Source of the DNA: Caproiciproducens galactitolivorans
GTDB lineage: Bacteria; Bacillota; Clostridia; Oscillospirales; Acutalibacteraceae
Assembly (NCBI RefSeq): GCF_026672255.1
Contig: NZ_JAPOHA010000005.1
Span: 62,001 to 126,000, forward strand
Direction: 5' to 3'
Length of the DNA stretch: 64,000 nucleotides
Shown: positions 16,829 through 26,076 of the stretch, in pieces
How positions within the stretch are numbered: the first letter of the stretch is position 1
Layout: every line of letters begins with the position of its first letter
Notes under the pieces: generated by a model
Database searches by the model: none
Told to the model about the DNA's origin: nothing
The model's input: only the letters and a program-made list of their open reading frames with translations
Translations under genes and position numbers: made by a program

Positions 16829-16983
16829 CTAAAAATTCTAAATCAATATTGTCTTAAAGACCGTAAAATAAAAGCATTGAACAGCGAATTGGATAAAAAA
16901 GAAACGCGATCATCCAGTTTATTGGTCAATATGTAATTTGGTTGAGAATCTTTAAAAATTTATACAATGTAGGAGGTTTGAAA

Positions 16984-18282
16984 ATGAAAAAGAAGTTATG
17001 TTCTCTTATGGCGGTTTTACTGACCTGCGCCATGATTCTCGGAGGCTGCGGGGGCGGTGCCGCGGAATCCAAAGCGGCCGCTTCCGGCGGTGAATCCAAA
17101 AGCGACGCAAAGAGCGACGTTACCCTGACGTATTACTCCATGTGGAATGAAACCGAGCCGCAGGGGCAAACGATTTCCGAGGCGGTTGCAGCGTTCAAAG
17201 AAAAGACGGGCATTACCGTTGACGTCAACTGGCAGGGCCGCGATATCCGCAAAACGCTCCAGCCTGCACTGGACGGCGGACAGCAAATCGATATTTTCGA
17301 TGAAGACGTGGAACGCGTAAATAAAACATGGGGCAAATACCTGCTGGATGTTGAAGATCTGGCAAAGAAATCCTATGACACAACAAACGGAAAACCGTTA
17401 ACCGATGTCATTAACAAGCAGCTGGTTGAACTGGCCCGCTCCCTGGGGCCGGACGGCAAGCTTTCCACCATTCCTTATCAGCCTTCCAGCTTTATGGTGA
17501 TGTACAATAAGGACATCTTCAAGGCCGCCGGGATTACCGCAGCCCCGAAGACCTGGGAAGAGTGGCTCGCCGACTGCGCGAAGATCAAGGCCGCGGGCAA
17601 GACCCCGATTACGGTGGACGACGCTTACATGGCTTCCCTCTTCGGCTATCATATGGGCCGTCTGATCGGCAAGGACAAGACGCTTGCCATGGTGAACAAC
17701 AAAAAGATCGACGATCCGGCAGTCCTGACCTTTGGACAGCAGTGGCAGGAAATGTACCAGAAGGGCTATATTTCCAAGAATGCGGCGGGCAACATTTATC
17801 CGGCCGGCCAGCAGGAAGTTGCAAGCGGAAATGTCGCTATGTATTTGAATGGAACATGGCTCCCGAATGAAATCAAAAATTCCGCACCGGCGGACTTTAA
17901 CTGGGGCAGCTTTGCTTACCCGGCCATCGGCAAGGACGGCGACGGAACGAATGCCAACCAGTACGGCGCGCAGTGCTTCGGTATCAACAAGAATACAAAG
18001 CATGCGGAGGAAGCCTTTAAATTTATCGTGTTCATGACCACAGGCGAATGGGACACCAAGCTTGCCGAAAACTCCATCGGCGTTCCGATGGCGAACGACG
18101 CCACATGGCCGAAGCAGCTTACGGAAGCAAAAGAGGTGTTTAGCGCAACCACAATCCGTTATCCGTGGGCCGTCGGTATGGAAGACGTAGCGGATATCAA
18201 TGCGAAGATCAAGACAAACTTTGCCCTCCTTGTCAGCGGGAAGCTGGACGCGAAGGGCTTCGCAGATGCAATGAAGAAATAA
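16984..18282 (+). CDS. Sugar ABC transporter substrate-binding lipoprotein (family 1)
   Basis: The 432-residue protein is an extracellular family 1 (carbohydrate) solute-binding lipoprotein. The signal peptide ends in lipobox LGGC with Cys22, followed by a Gly/Ala/Ser linker. The mature part starts VTLTYYSMWNETEP and has the family's FMVMYNKDIFKAAGI segment near residue 165. AGGAGG precedes the ATG at 16984; the in-frame ATG at 16942 lacks a site. Two permeases follow, but no ATPase is encoded in the operon, so it probably shares a multipurpose MsmK/UgpC-type ATPase encoded elsewhere, as is common in Clostridia. Confidence 0.92.
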   Translation: MKKKLCSLMAVLLTCAMILGGCGGGAAESKAAASGGESKSDAKSDVTLTYYSMWNETEPQGQTISEAVAAFKEKTGITVDVNWQGRDIRKTLQPALDGGQQIDIFDEDVERVNKTWGKYLLDVEDLAKKSYDTTNGKPLTDVINKQLVELARSLGPDGKLSTIPYQPSSFMVMYNKDIFKAAGITAAPKTWEEWLADCAKIKAAGKTPITVDDAYMASLFGYHMGRLIGKDKTLAMVNNKKIDDPAVLTFGQQWQEMYQKGYISKNAAGNIYPAGQQEVASGNVAMYLNGTWLPNEIKNSAPADFNWGSFAYPAIGKDGDGTNANQYGAQCFGINKNTKHAEEAFKFIVFMTTGEWDTKLAENSIGVPMANDATWPKQLTEAKEVFSATTIRYPWAVGMEDVADINAKIKTNFALLVSGKLDAKGFADAMKK

Positions 18283-18295
18283 TCATTTTCAGCAG

Positions 18296-18335
18296 CGAAA
18301 GGGCGGCATCGTGTTTACGCACTGCTGCCCTTTCG
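18296..18335 (+). terminator. Intercistronic hairpin after binding-protein gene
   Basis: CGAAAGGGCGGCA pairs with TGCTGCCCTTTCG (13 base pairs with one G-U), followed by TTTAT. As with the peptide importer, it lies between the binding protein and the permeases and probably sets their ratio. Confidence 0.65.
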
Positions 18336-18361
18336 TTTATGGTAATCGCGGGGAGGTTCTT

Positions 18362-19273
18362 ATGAAAACAAAAAACAAGTCAATGATCATCTTTTTCCTT
18401 GCTCCCTCGTTAATTCTGTACTTGGCGATATTCCTGTATCCTACGGTCAGAACCATCGTTATGAGCTTTTTCAAGGTTGAGGGCGTAACGGATTCTATTT
18501 CCCAATGGAAGTTTAACGGCTTCGGCAATTTCCAGACGCTTTTCAATACCCCTTTGTTTATGAGTTCCCTGCATAACATCGCCATGATCTGGCTGGTGGG
18601 CGGCATCGGCGTTATGCTGGTATCCCTGCTGTTCGGCGTAATCCTCACAAGCGGTGTTCACGGGAAAAGCTTTTTTCGTTCCGTAATCTATCTTCCGAAC
18701 GTCATTTCGGCGGTAGCCATGGGAACGATGTGGATTAACTATGTATATAATCCGGATTTCGGCCTGTTCAGCTCCGTCTTAAAGGGCATCGGCCTGAGCG
18801 GTCAGGCAAATACGCAGTGGACGGGGCCGGAAATGGTCTTCTGGAGCATGCTCATCGCCTACTGTTTCGGTATGGTCGGTTATCATATGCTGATCTGGAT
18901 GAGCGGGATTGAACGAATTCCGGTTGACTATTACGAGGCGGCAACCATTGAAGGCGCGAATGTGTTCCAGCGCTTCTCTCGAATTACGCTCCCCCTTCTG
19001 AAGGGCGTCTGCCGCACCAATATCGTTCTGTGGACCGTCAGCACCATGGCCTTCTTCGTTTGGAGCCAGTTGTTTTCACCGGTCAACCTGAGCGCAAGCA
19101 CCGTTACGCCGATGTCCTACATGTATGAACTGGTATTCGGCGCGAGCAATTCGGCAGTTACTGTGCGTGACTCCGGCGCGGGCGCGGCAATCGGCGTCAT
19201 TCTGACACTTGTTGTTGTAGCCGTATTTATGATTTCACAGCTAATCGTCAAAAATGACGACGTAGAACTTTAA
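18362..19273 (+). CDS. Sugar ABC transporter permease (MalF-like)
   Basis: This 303-residue membrane protein has about six transmembrane segments and the coupling loop EAATIEGANVFQRFSRITLP near residue 200, typical of carbohydrate permeases of the MalF/UgpA type. GGGGAGG precedes the ATG at 18362; the upstream in-frame start at 18311 falls within the hairpin and lacks a site. It forms the channel with the permease encoded 15 bases downstream. Confidence 0.92.
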   Translation: MKTKNKSMIIFFLAPSLILYLAIFLYPTVRTIVMSFFKVEGVTDSISQWKFNGFGNFQTLFNTPLFMSSLHNIAMIWLVGGIGVMLVSLLFGVILTSGVHGKSFFRSVIYLPNVISAVAMGTMWINYVYNPDFGLFSSVLKGIGLSGQANTQWTGPEMVFWSMLIAYCFGMVGYHMLIWMSGIERIPVDYYEAATIEGANVFQRFSRITLPLLKGVCRTNIVLWTVSTMAFFVWSQLFSPVNLSASTVTPMSYMYELVFGASNSAVTVRDSGAGAAIGVILTLVVVAVFMISQLIVKNDDVEL

Positions 19274-19288
19274 GGGAGGGACGAAGCT

Positions 19289-20152
19289 ATGACGAAGAAG
19301 ACGAAAGAGAAAATCAATTGGAAAAAGGAAATGGCTCTCGCCCCGGGATATATCATCGTCGGTATCTGGGTCATTTTTACCTTTGTTCTGATTGGCTGGA
19401 TTATTTTGGCGTCGTTCTCTACCACAAGAGAGATTTTCGACGGCCACATCTTCAAGTTTGCAACCGGACTGCATCCGGAAAACTATGTAAAGGCGTGGAA
19501 AACGCAGAAGGTTTCCAGCTACTTCATGAACTCCCTCCTTTATACAATGATCTCCTGCACAGTGGTCATTATCCTCGGCGCACCGGCCGCCTATGTACTC
19601 AGCCGCTTTAAATTCCGCGGGAATACCCTGATTCAGAATCTGTTTGCAACGGCGCTGGGAATTCCGGCGATCATGATTATCATGCCGCTGTTCTCCCTTT
19701 TCAGCCAGTTACATATGAACCAGTCCAAGGGGCTTATCATTTTCCTTTATATCGCGATCAACCTTCCGTTCACCATTTTCTTTTTGAATACGTTCTTCCG
19801 GAACCTTTCGGTTACCTTCGAAGAGGCGGCGGCCATCGACGGCTGCTCCCCGATGAAAACATTCTGGAAGATTATGCTTCCGCTGGCGCAGCCCGGAATC
19901 ATTACCGTTACCATTTTTAACTTTATAACGATCTGGAATGAATATTTCATTTCGCTTATCTTTGCCAATACCGCAAAGACCCGGCCGGTAGCGGTCGGCT
20001 TGTATTCCATGATTCAGTCCATGCGCTACACGGGCGACTGGGGCGGAATGTTTGCCGCCGTCGTTATCGTGTTCCTGCCGACGTTCGTCCTTTATATTTT
20101 CCTTTCCGAGAAGATTATTGCCGGCGTAACGGGCGGCGCGATCAAGGGATGA
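19289..20152 (+). CDS. Sugar ABC transporter permease (MalG-like)
   Basis: The 287-residue partner permease has six predicted membrane segments and the coupling loop EEAAAIDGCSPMKTFWKIMLP near residue 180, as in MalG/UgpE proteins. The ribosome site GGGAGGG precedes the ATG. It is the last importer gene, 31 bases before a DUF5107-like protein that is probably part of the same transcript. Confidence 0.92.
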   Translation: MTKKTKEKINWKKEMALAPGYIIVGIWVIFTFVLIGWIILASFSTTREIFDGHIFKFATGLHPENYVKAWKTQKVSSYFMNSLLYTMISCTVVIILGAPAAYVLSRFKFRGNTLIQNLFATALGIPAIMIIMPLFSLFSQLHMNQSKGLIIFLYIAINLPFTIFFLNTFFRNLSVTFEEAAAIDGCSPMKTFWKIMLPLAQPGIITVTIFNFITIWNEYFISLIFANTAKTRPVAVGLYSMIQSMRYTGDWGGMFAAVVIVFLPTFVLYIFLSEKIIAGVTGGAIKG

Positions 20153-20183
20153 CTGCCGAATAAACGAATGGGAGACGTTTCAA

Positions 20184-22217
20184 TTGAAAATTTACTGTTC
20201 TGCATTGAAAATACCGGGCGCTGTTCTGGAAAACGGAAACCCGCTGCCGCGCTTTCGCGACCGCGAACAGAATCAAACGCTCGTCGACGCGGGGCTTTTG
20301 GAAAATGAACGCAGGGGATTCGGCTATCAGACCGGTTTCCGGGAACTGCCCTATTTGGTGCAGGAGGATTATCACAGGGATTTAAAGGAGCGGAAGCTCA
20401 CCACCGTCGTTCTGGAAAATGATTTTCTCCGCGCGGAATTCCTCGCCGATTACGGCGGTCGGCTGTGGTCGCTCTTTGATAAAAAGGCCGGGCGCGAACT
20501 CCTTTTTACCAACCCGGTATTCCGCATTGCCAATCTGGCTATCCGCAACGCGTGGTTTTCCGGAGGAATCGAGTGGAATCTGGGGCAGTTCGGGCATACC
20601 TGCCTTACCTGCGAGCCTGTGTTTTTTGCGCGCTGTACGGATTCGGACGGAACGCCGTTTCTGCGTATGTACGAGTATGAACGCCAGAAATGCTTTTTCC
20701 TTCAGATCGATTTTCATCTGCCGGACGATTCCGCCTGCCTTTTCGCGCATGTAAAGATTTTCAACAGCAAAGAGGAAAGCGTACCGCTTTACTGGTGGAC
20801 GAATATCGCGGTGCGCGAGGACCGCAATGTACGCGTATATTCCGGAAGCGATGGGGTAATCGGCATCAAGCCGGAAACGATGGGCTCCCAGTGCGTTCAC
20901 GGATTCGGACACGATACCATGCCGTTTTTAAAAACCCTGAACGGCAAGGACGGAAGCTACCCCCAGAACCTTCCTTACTCCAATGAATACTTTTTCCAGA
21001 ACCGGCCGCTTTTCGCCGACGCATGGGAAGCGGCGGCGTATAATGACGGAACCGCTTTTTGGGAGCGCTCCACACCGACGCTGCGCTACCGCAAAATGTT
21101 CTGCTGGGGAATCCAGCGCGGCGGACAGCACTGGAAAGACTTCCTTTCTCTGGACGGGCAGGGCGATTACCTTGAAATTCAGGCGGGACTTTCGCCGACC
21201 CAGGTGCACGGGGAAGATCTTGAACCCAAAGGCTGCGTACGCTTTACGCAGGCGTTCGGCGGCATGAATGTTGACCCGAGCCGTGCTTTTACGGGCTGGG
21301 AACAGTCCAAAGCGTATCTTTACGATCTTGTGGAAAGCCGCCTGAGCGAAGAGGAATTGCGGCGGGCTGACAGCCGTTTTGAAAGTGCGGAAGACGCCGT
21401 ACCGGATGAAATCCTGCATTTCGGCAGCGGATGGGGTGCGCTGGAAGCTGCGCGCGACCCGCAAATCGTACCGAAAGGACTGGTTTTTCCGAAGGAAACC
21501 ATGGGCGAAATGCAAAAGCCCTGGCTTGTGCTGCTGCAAACCGGCAGGATGCCCGACCCGGAGCCGAACAGCCTGCCCGCTTCGTGGATGACCGATTCCC
21601 GCTGGGCGGAGCTTTTAGCGCAATCCCTTGAAAAAGCGGAAAACCGCAGCGCGGCCGCATGGCTGCATCTGGGCCTGATGCTTTACGAAAGCGGAAAGTG
21701 GAAAGAAGGCGTGGCGGCGATGGAGCAGTCGTTGAAACTGCGCCCCACCGCAATCTGCTGCCGGAACCTTGCGAGCGCCGCGGCGCAGGGAAAGGACTGG
21801 GAAACCGCCTGTGATTTCATGGAAAAAGCGCTCTCGCTCGGGGGCGCGGAGCAGTCCGCGGTTTTCGCGCAGGATGCAATCGACATTTTCACAAAAGCAG
21901 GGTGCTTCGAGCGCGCGTGGGATTGTTACCGAAACCTTCCCCAAGCGTTGAAAGCCGTTGAACGGGTGCGGCTGAACACCGTGCAGGCCGCGTTTGAACT
22001 GCGGAAATGGGACTTTCTGGAGGAGCAGTTTGCAAGTGACTTCGCCGTTCTGCGCGAGGGCGAAACCATGCTGTTGGATACGTGGTTCAATGTGCAGGCG
22101 GTGCGTTTGGCAGAAGAGAGAGGGGGGCCGGACTGGCACACCCTTCTGGACGAGGTAAAGGAAACGCGCAATCCGCCGTACAATCTGGATTTCCGCATGA
22201 CAATTTCTTCCCGCTGA
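20184..22217 (+). CDS. Large DUF5107-like protein with C-terminal helical repeats
   Basis: The 677-residue cytoplasmic protein resembles DUF5107 proteins: the first 400 residues look like a galactose-mutarotase/glycosidase beta-sandwich (LRAEFLADYGGRLWSLFDKK near residue 85; WWTNIAVRED near 205), and the last 230 residues contain TPR-like helices (AAWLHLGLMLYESGKWKEG near 492). The start is a TTG with GGGAG upstream. No signal peptide is seen, so it would act on an imported sugar. Its position behind the sugar importer argues for carbohydrate cleavage or isomerisation, but I cannot name a reaction. The family assignment is from memory of sequence character. Confidence 0.7.
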   Translation: MKIYCSALKIPGAVLENGNPLPRFRDREQNQTLVDAGLLENERRGFGYQTGFRELPYLVQEDYHRDLKERKLTTVVLENDFLRAEFLADYGGRLWSLFDKKAGRELLFTNPVFRIANLAIRNAWFSGGIEWNLGQFGHTCLTCEPVFFARCTDSDGTPFLRMYEYERQKCFFLQIDFHLPDDSACLFAHVKIFNSKEESVPLYWWTNIAVREDRNVRVYSGSDGVIGIKPETMGSQCVHGFGHDTMPFLKTLNGKDGSYPQNLPYSNEYFFQNRPLFADAWEAAAYNDGTAFWERSTPTLRYRKMFCWGIQRGGQHWKDFLSLDGQGDYLEIQAGLSPTQVHGEDLEPKGCVRFTQAFGGMNVDPSRAFTGWEQSKAYLYDLVESRLSEEELRRADSRFESAEDAVPDEILHFGSGWGALEAARDPQIVPKGLVFPKETMGEMQKPWLVLLQTGRMPDPEPNSLPASWMTDSRWAELLAQSLEKAENRSAAAWLHLGLMLYESGKWKEGVAAMEQSLKLRPTAICCRNLASAAAQGKDWETACDFMEKALSLGGAEQSAVFAQDAIDIFTKAGCFERAWDCYRNLPQALKAVERVRLNTVQAAFELRKWDFLEEQFASDFAVLREGETMLLDTWFNVQAVRLAEERGGPDWHTLLDEVKETRNPPYNLDFRMTISSR

Positions 22218-22232
22218 ATGATAAAATAAATG

Positions 22233-22264
22233 AGCCGTCGCATGGTAGAAACCGTGCGGCGGCT
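22233..22264 (+). terminator. Terminator of the sugar locus
   Basis: AGCCGTCGCATGG pairs with CCGTGCGGCGGCT (13 base pairs including G-U pairs, loop of 6) shortly after the stop of the large protein. The T-tract is short (TTTG). The remaining space to 22508 holds only a promoter. Confidence 0.6.
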
Positions 22265-22444
22265 TTGCTGTTGCATCAAGGCATCAGCGGCGGTATCAGA
22301 GGGACGGCGAACGGGGATACGTCATACAGCTTTTTTTGCGTAATCGGAAAGCCGCAAGGTTCACGCGGAGCGGCAGGGTAAGAAGGTGCCTTTCGGCGGA
22401 CGGAGCATGGGCTTTCGGGCGGGGATCGATTACATAATTGATAC

Positions 22445-22473
22445 TGTTCATTTTGGTCAGAAAATGCTATAAT
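22445..22473 (+). promoter_or_regulatory. Extended -10 promoter of the lipoprotein/two-component unit
   Basis: TGCTATAAT (22465-22473) is a perfect extended -10 element. A weak -35 (TGTTCA) lies 17 bases upstream. It is placed 36 bases before the start codon at 22509. Confidence 0.6.
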
Positions 22474-22508
22474 GAATAATCGACTAGAAAACGAAAAGGC
22501 GTGGTGAA

Positions 22509-23846
22509 ATGAAGCTGAAAGCTGTAGCAATGGCGCTTGTGCTCGCGCTGACGTTATCGGGCTGCTCGTTTGTGGGCCTGGACGCGCAGACGCTGATGCG
22601 TCCGCCGAAGCCGACCGGCGAAAAAGCGGATATTCACGCGCTGCTGGAAAGCAAGACCGACGGGAAGATGACGCTGAAATACCCGCGCAGCGGGGATTAC
22701 CGTTCAGCAATCATTACGCACGACGTCTGCGGAGATAAAAACGACGAGGCCATGGCGATTTTTCAAAAGGGCGACGAAACCTCCGGCACCGATCTTATGT
22801 TTATGAAGAAGGACGGCAAATGGACCGACATGGGCTTTTTCAACAACCCGGCGGCCCAGGTGGACAAAGTCTGCTTCGGCGACGTGACCGGCGACGGCAA
22901 GGACGATGTCATCGTCGGATGGGGAAACAGCCTGAATAATACAAGCACCATCTGCGTGTATTACTATAAAAACGGAAAGATGAACGAACTGAAGATCGAC
23001 CAGACGTATACCGAGCTGGCGGTTATGGACTTTGACGGGGACGGCAAGGACGAAATTTTTACCGCGAGCGTCAGCGTGGGCGACCAGCCCGCGCTTGCCC
23101 GCCTGCTCCGAATCAAGGACGGAGACGTGGAGATCATGGGCTCCTGCCGGATGGACAGCGGGGTCACCAAATACGCGTCCGCCCAGACCGGCCTGATCAA
23201 CGAAAAGCAGAACGGCATCGTACTGGACGGGATGAAAAGCGCGAATACGCTTGTTACGGAGATGCTTTACTGGGATAAAACAGCCAAGGCTTTAAAATCG
23301 CCTTTCTTCGATTCCCGGACGAAAACAGCCAATTACACCGTGCGGAACACTTCCGTCGTATCGAAGGATATCAACAATGATAAAATTATAGAGGTGCCGA
23401 TGGTCAGCCTGATGCCGGGCTACAACGACCAGGCGAATAACGATTCCGCCTATATTACGGACTGGAACCGCTACGATACGCAGACCGGCGCGCTTGTGCG
23501 TGTTATGAGCATGGCGCTTGATTACTCCGACGGGTACTGGTTTTTAATACCGGACATGTGGCGCGGCAGGATTACGACCAAGGCGGATACGGCAACGCGT
23601 ACGGTTACGTTCTACGAGTGGAAGGCGGACAAAAAGAAAGTAACGGGAACGATAGGCGACGCGCTTTTGAAAATACAGGTGTTCTCTGAAAGCGAATGGG
23701 ACGGCGGGGAAGAGGCTCCCGGCTTTTATGAGCTTATGGAATCGAATAACATGATCTTTGCGGCGTGTTCTCCCTCGCCGGACAATCCGCTTTCTTTAAG
23801 CGGAAGCGATGTGAAGAACAGCTTTAAACTGATGAATCAGGAATAA
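22509..23846 (+). CDS. FG-GAP/VCBS-like repeat lipoprotein
   Basis: The 445-residue protein has a lipoprotein signal (lipobox LSGC, Cys19) and beta-propeller-like repeats with calcium-binding-type loops: FGDVTGDGKDDVIVGWG near residue 118 and VMDFDGDGKDEIF near 172, with a related DINNDKI near 290. It would sit on the outer face of the membrane. It starts a run with a response regulator and a sensor kinase 24 and 34 bases apart, so it may be an extracytoplasmic accessory sensor or a target of that system. The repeat fold is recognisable; a specific ligand is not. Confidence 0.8.
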   Translation: MKLKAVAMALVLALTLSGCSFVGLDAQTLMRPPKPTGEKADIHALLESKTDGKMTLKYPRSGDYRSAIITHDVCGDKNDEAMAIFQKGDETSGTDLMFMKKDGKWTDMGFFNNPAAQVDKVCFGDVTGDGKDDVIVGWGNSLNNTSTICVYYYKNGKMNELKIDQTYTELAVMDFDGDGKDEIFTASVSVGDQPALARLLRIKDGDVEIMGSCRMDSGVTKYASAQTGLINEKQNGIVLDGMKSANTLVTEMLYWDKTAKALKSPFFDSRTKTANYTVRNTSVVSKDINNDKIIEVPMVSLMPGYNDQANNDSAYITDWNRYDTQTGALVRVMSMALDYSDGYWFLIPDMWRGRITTKADTATRTVTFYEWKADKKKVTGTIGDALLKIQVFSESEWDGGEEAPGFYELMESNNMIFAACSPSPDNPLSLSGSDVKNSFKLMNQE

Positions 23847-23870
23847 TTTTGGATAAACGGAGGGGCAGGT

Positions 23871-24575
23871 ATGAAAAACATCCTTGTTGCCGAAGATGAA
23901 CAGGCAATACGCGAATTTGTTGTGATTAATCTGAAACGCGCGGGTTACAACACGTTCGAAGCGACCAACGGGGAAGAAGCGCTGGAAGTGTATGAACGGG
24001 AGGACGGAAATATTGACGTTGCCGTGCTGGACATCATGATGCCGGGGAAGTACGACGGCCTTGCCGTATGCAAGGAACTCCGGCAGAAAAGCGGCTCGAT
24101 CGGAATTATCCTTCTTACCGCGCGCACGCAGGAGATGGATAAGGTCAGCGGGCTGATGATGGGCGCCGACGATTACGTTACAAAGCCGTTCAGCCCCAGC
24201 GAACTGGTTGCCCGGGTGGACGCGGTGTACCGCCGGGTTGCGCTGGAGCAGATGCGCAATGAAAATAATTTCAAGGAGGAAATCCGTTCCGGCGAATTCG
24301 CTTTAAACCTTAGGAGCCGCACGCTGCTGAAAAAGGGCGTGCCGGTGGAACTGACGCAGGTGGAATTCCAGATCATGGAATATTTCTTTTCCAATCCGGG
24401 TACCGCGCTTGACCGCACGGAAATCCTGAAGCATGTCTGGGGCGACGCGTATTTCGGCGAGGAAAAAATCGTGGATGTGAACATCCGCCGGCTCCGCATG
24501 AAGGTGGAGGATGAGCCGTCGAACCCGAAGCATATTGTTACGGTTTGGGGACTCGGCTATAAGTGGGAAGCCTGA
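23871..24575 (+). CDS. OmpR/PhoB-family response regulator
   Basis: The 234-residue protein has a receiver domain (1-120) with acidic pair E8-D9, phospho-acceptor D54 in VLDIMMPG, the conserved threonine in LLTART and lysine in VTKPFSP, followed by a winged-helix DNA-binding domain (about 135-232) ending in VWGLGYKWE. It is followed by the histidine kinase gene 34 bases later, so they form a cognate pair. The target genes are not evident; the linked lipoprotein is a candidate. Confidence 0.95.
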   Translation: MKNILVAEDEQAIREFVVINLKRAGYNTFEATNGEEALEVYEREDGNIDVAVLDIMMPGKYDGLAVCKELRQKSGSIGIILLTARTQEMDKVSGLMMGADDYVTKPFSPSELVARVDAVYRRVALEQMRNENNFKEEIRSGEFALNLRSRTLLKKGVPVELTQVEFQIMEYFFSNPGTALDRTEILKHVWGDAYFGEEKIVDVNIRRLRMKVEDEPSNPKHIVTVWGLGYKWEA

Positions 24576-24609
24576 CCCGCGGAATTGAAAAGGAAGGAAG
24601 GGAAAGAGT

Positions 24610-26076
24610 ATGAAGGCAACCGGCATAACGAAGCGCTGGCTTTTAAACAGCCTCGGCGTCATCCTGTTTATCCTGGTTACACTGATTCTTACCCTTTCCT
24701 ATGTGATACGCGACTATGTTTACAGCGGGATACAGACGGCGCTGAGCAGCCGTTCCGACGAGCTGACCAACGTATTCGCCGATTATGGGCGCAAATCCCC
24801 CAGCGAATTCAGCACAGCCGCCCGCAATTATGTGGAAAACTTTCCGAATAAGGAAAGCATGGAGCTGATGGTGTTCAATTCCAACGGGAAAATCATCATA
24901 ACCTCCGTCGGCTTCGCTCCGGACGAAAGCCAGCCGATGCCGGATTACCACCAGGCGCTGACCAGTTCCAACGGATACGGCACCTGGACGGGGCAGCTGA
25001 CCAGCGGGGAAAAGGTGATCGCCGTTACGCGTGTCATGCGCAATAACCGCGGGAACTTCGTCGGTGCAATCCGTTACGTGTCTTCCCTTCAAGAAGCCGA
25101 CAAACAGGTGTTTTTAATCAGCGGCACGCTGATTCTGGCCGGGCTTCTGATTATCCTTTTCGTCATTATCTCCAGCTATTATTTCATGAATTCCATTATT
25201 ACCCCGATTAAGGAAATCGGCGCAACCGCCAAGCGGATCGCGCAGGGCGATTTTAAAGCGCGCATCCAGAAAGTAAACGATGACGAAATCGGGCAGCTCT
25301 GTGATAACATCAACGATATGGCGGACGAACTGGGAGCCGCCGAAAAAATGAAAAACGATTTTATTTCTTCCGTTTCGCACGAGCTGCGCACTCCGCTCAC
25401 CGCCATCAAGGGCTGGGCGGAAACCATGCAGGGCGGCGAAAACGACAGGGAAACCATTGAGCGCGGAATGGGGATTATTATCCGCGAATCCGAGCGCCTT
25501 TCCGGCATTGTGGAGGAGCTTCTCGACTTTTCCCGCATGCAGAGCGGCCGCATGACGCTGACCATGGACAAGATCGATATTCTTGCCGAACTGGGCGAAG
25601 CCGTGTATATGTTCAGCGAGCGCGCCAAAATGGAGAATAAGTTCCTTCTTTACGAGGAGCCCGCCATGCTCTCGCCGGTTCTGGGCGATATCAACCGACT
25701 GCGGCAGGTATTCGTCAATATTATCGACAATGCCTTGAAATATACCGATGAGGGCGGGACGATCAACGTTACCGCCGCGGAAACGGGCGGCTTTATCCGC
25801 GTGGTGATCAGCGACAACGGCTGCGGAATTCCGGCGGAGCACCTGCCGAAAGTCAAGCGGAAATTCTACAAGGCCAATCAGACCGTCCGCGGCTCGGGAA
25901 TCGGCCTTGCGCTTGCCGACGAAATTATGAAGCTCCATTCCGGCAGCCTGGAAATCGAGAGCCGCGAGAATGTCGGAACCGCTGTAACCATTTTTATCCC
26001 AACCTTAAAACAACTGGAAGACAACCCCGAAAATGAAGCAGAGAACGAAGAAAGGAACTCCGAAAAGAATGGCTAG
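24610..26076 (+). CDS. Membrane sensor histidine kinase
   Basis: The 488-residue kinase has a first membrane segment near residues 12-34, an extracellular sensor of about 130 residues, a second segment near 163-190, and a HAMP linker. The phospho-acceptor helix SSVSHELRTPLTAIKGW lies near residue 256. The ATPase part has NIIDNALKY (N box), SDNGCGIP (G1) and GSGIGLAL (G2). The C-terminal tail is rich in Glu and Asn. It is coupled with the preceding regulator and overlaps the next gene by a few bases, so DUF1385 and PrmC genes may be read from the same transcript. Confidence 0.95.
   Translation: MKATGITKRWLLNSLGVILFILVTLILTLSYVIRDYVYSGIQTALSSRSDELTNVFADYGRKSPSEFSTAARNYVENFPNKESMELMVFNSNGKIIITSVGFAPDESQPMPDYHQALTSSNGYGTWTGQLTSGEKVIAVTRVMRNNRGNFVGAIRYVSSLQEADKQVFLISGTLILAGLLIILFVIISSYYFMNSIITPIKEIGATAKRIAQGDFKARIQKVNDDEIGQLCDNINDMADELGAAEKMKNDFISSVSHELRTPLTAIKGWAETMQGGENDRETIERGMGIIIRESERLSGIVEELLDFSRMQSGRMTLTMDKIDILAELGEAVYMFSERAKMENKFLLYEEPAMLSPVLGDINRLRQVFVNIIDNALKYTDEGGTINVTAAETGGFIRVVISDNGCGIPAEHLPKVKRKFYKANQTVRGSGIGLALADEIMKLHSGSLEIESRENVGTAVTIFIPTLKQLEDNPENEAENEERNSEKNG

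Noticed and set aside
3280-22217. Duplication between the two ABC importers
   Set aside because: The peptide and sugar systems belong to different binding-protein and permease families and are not recent copies.
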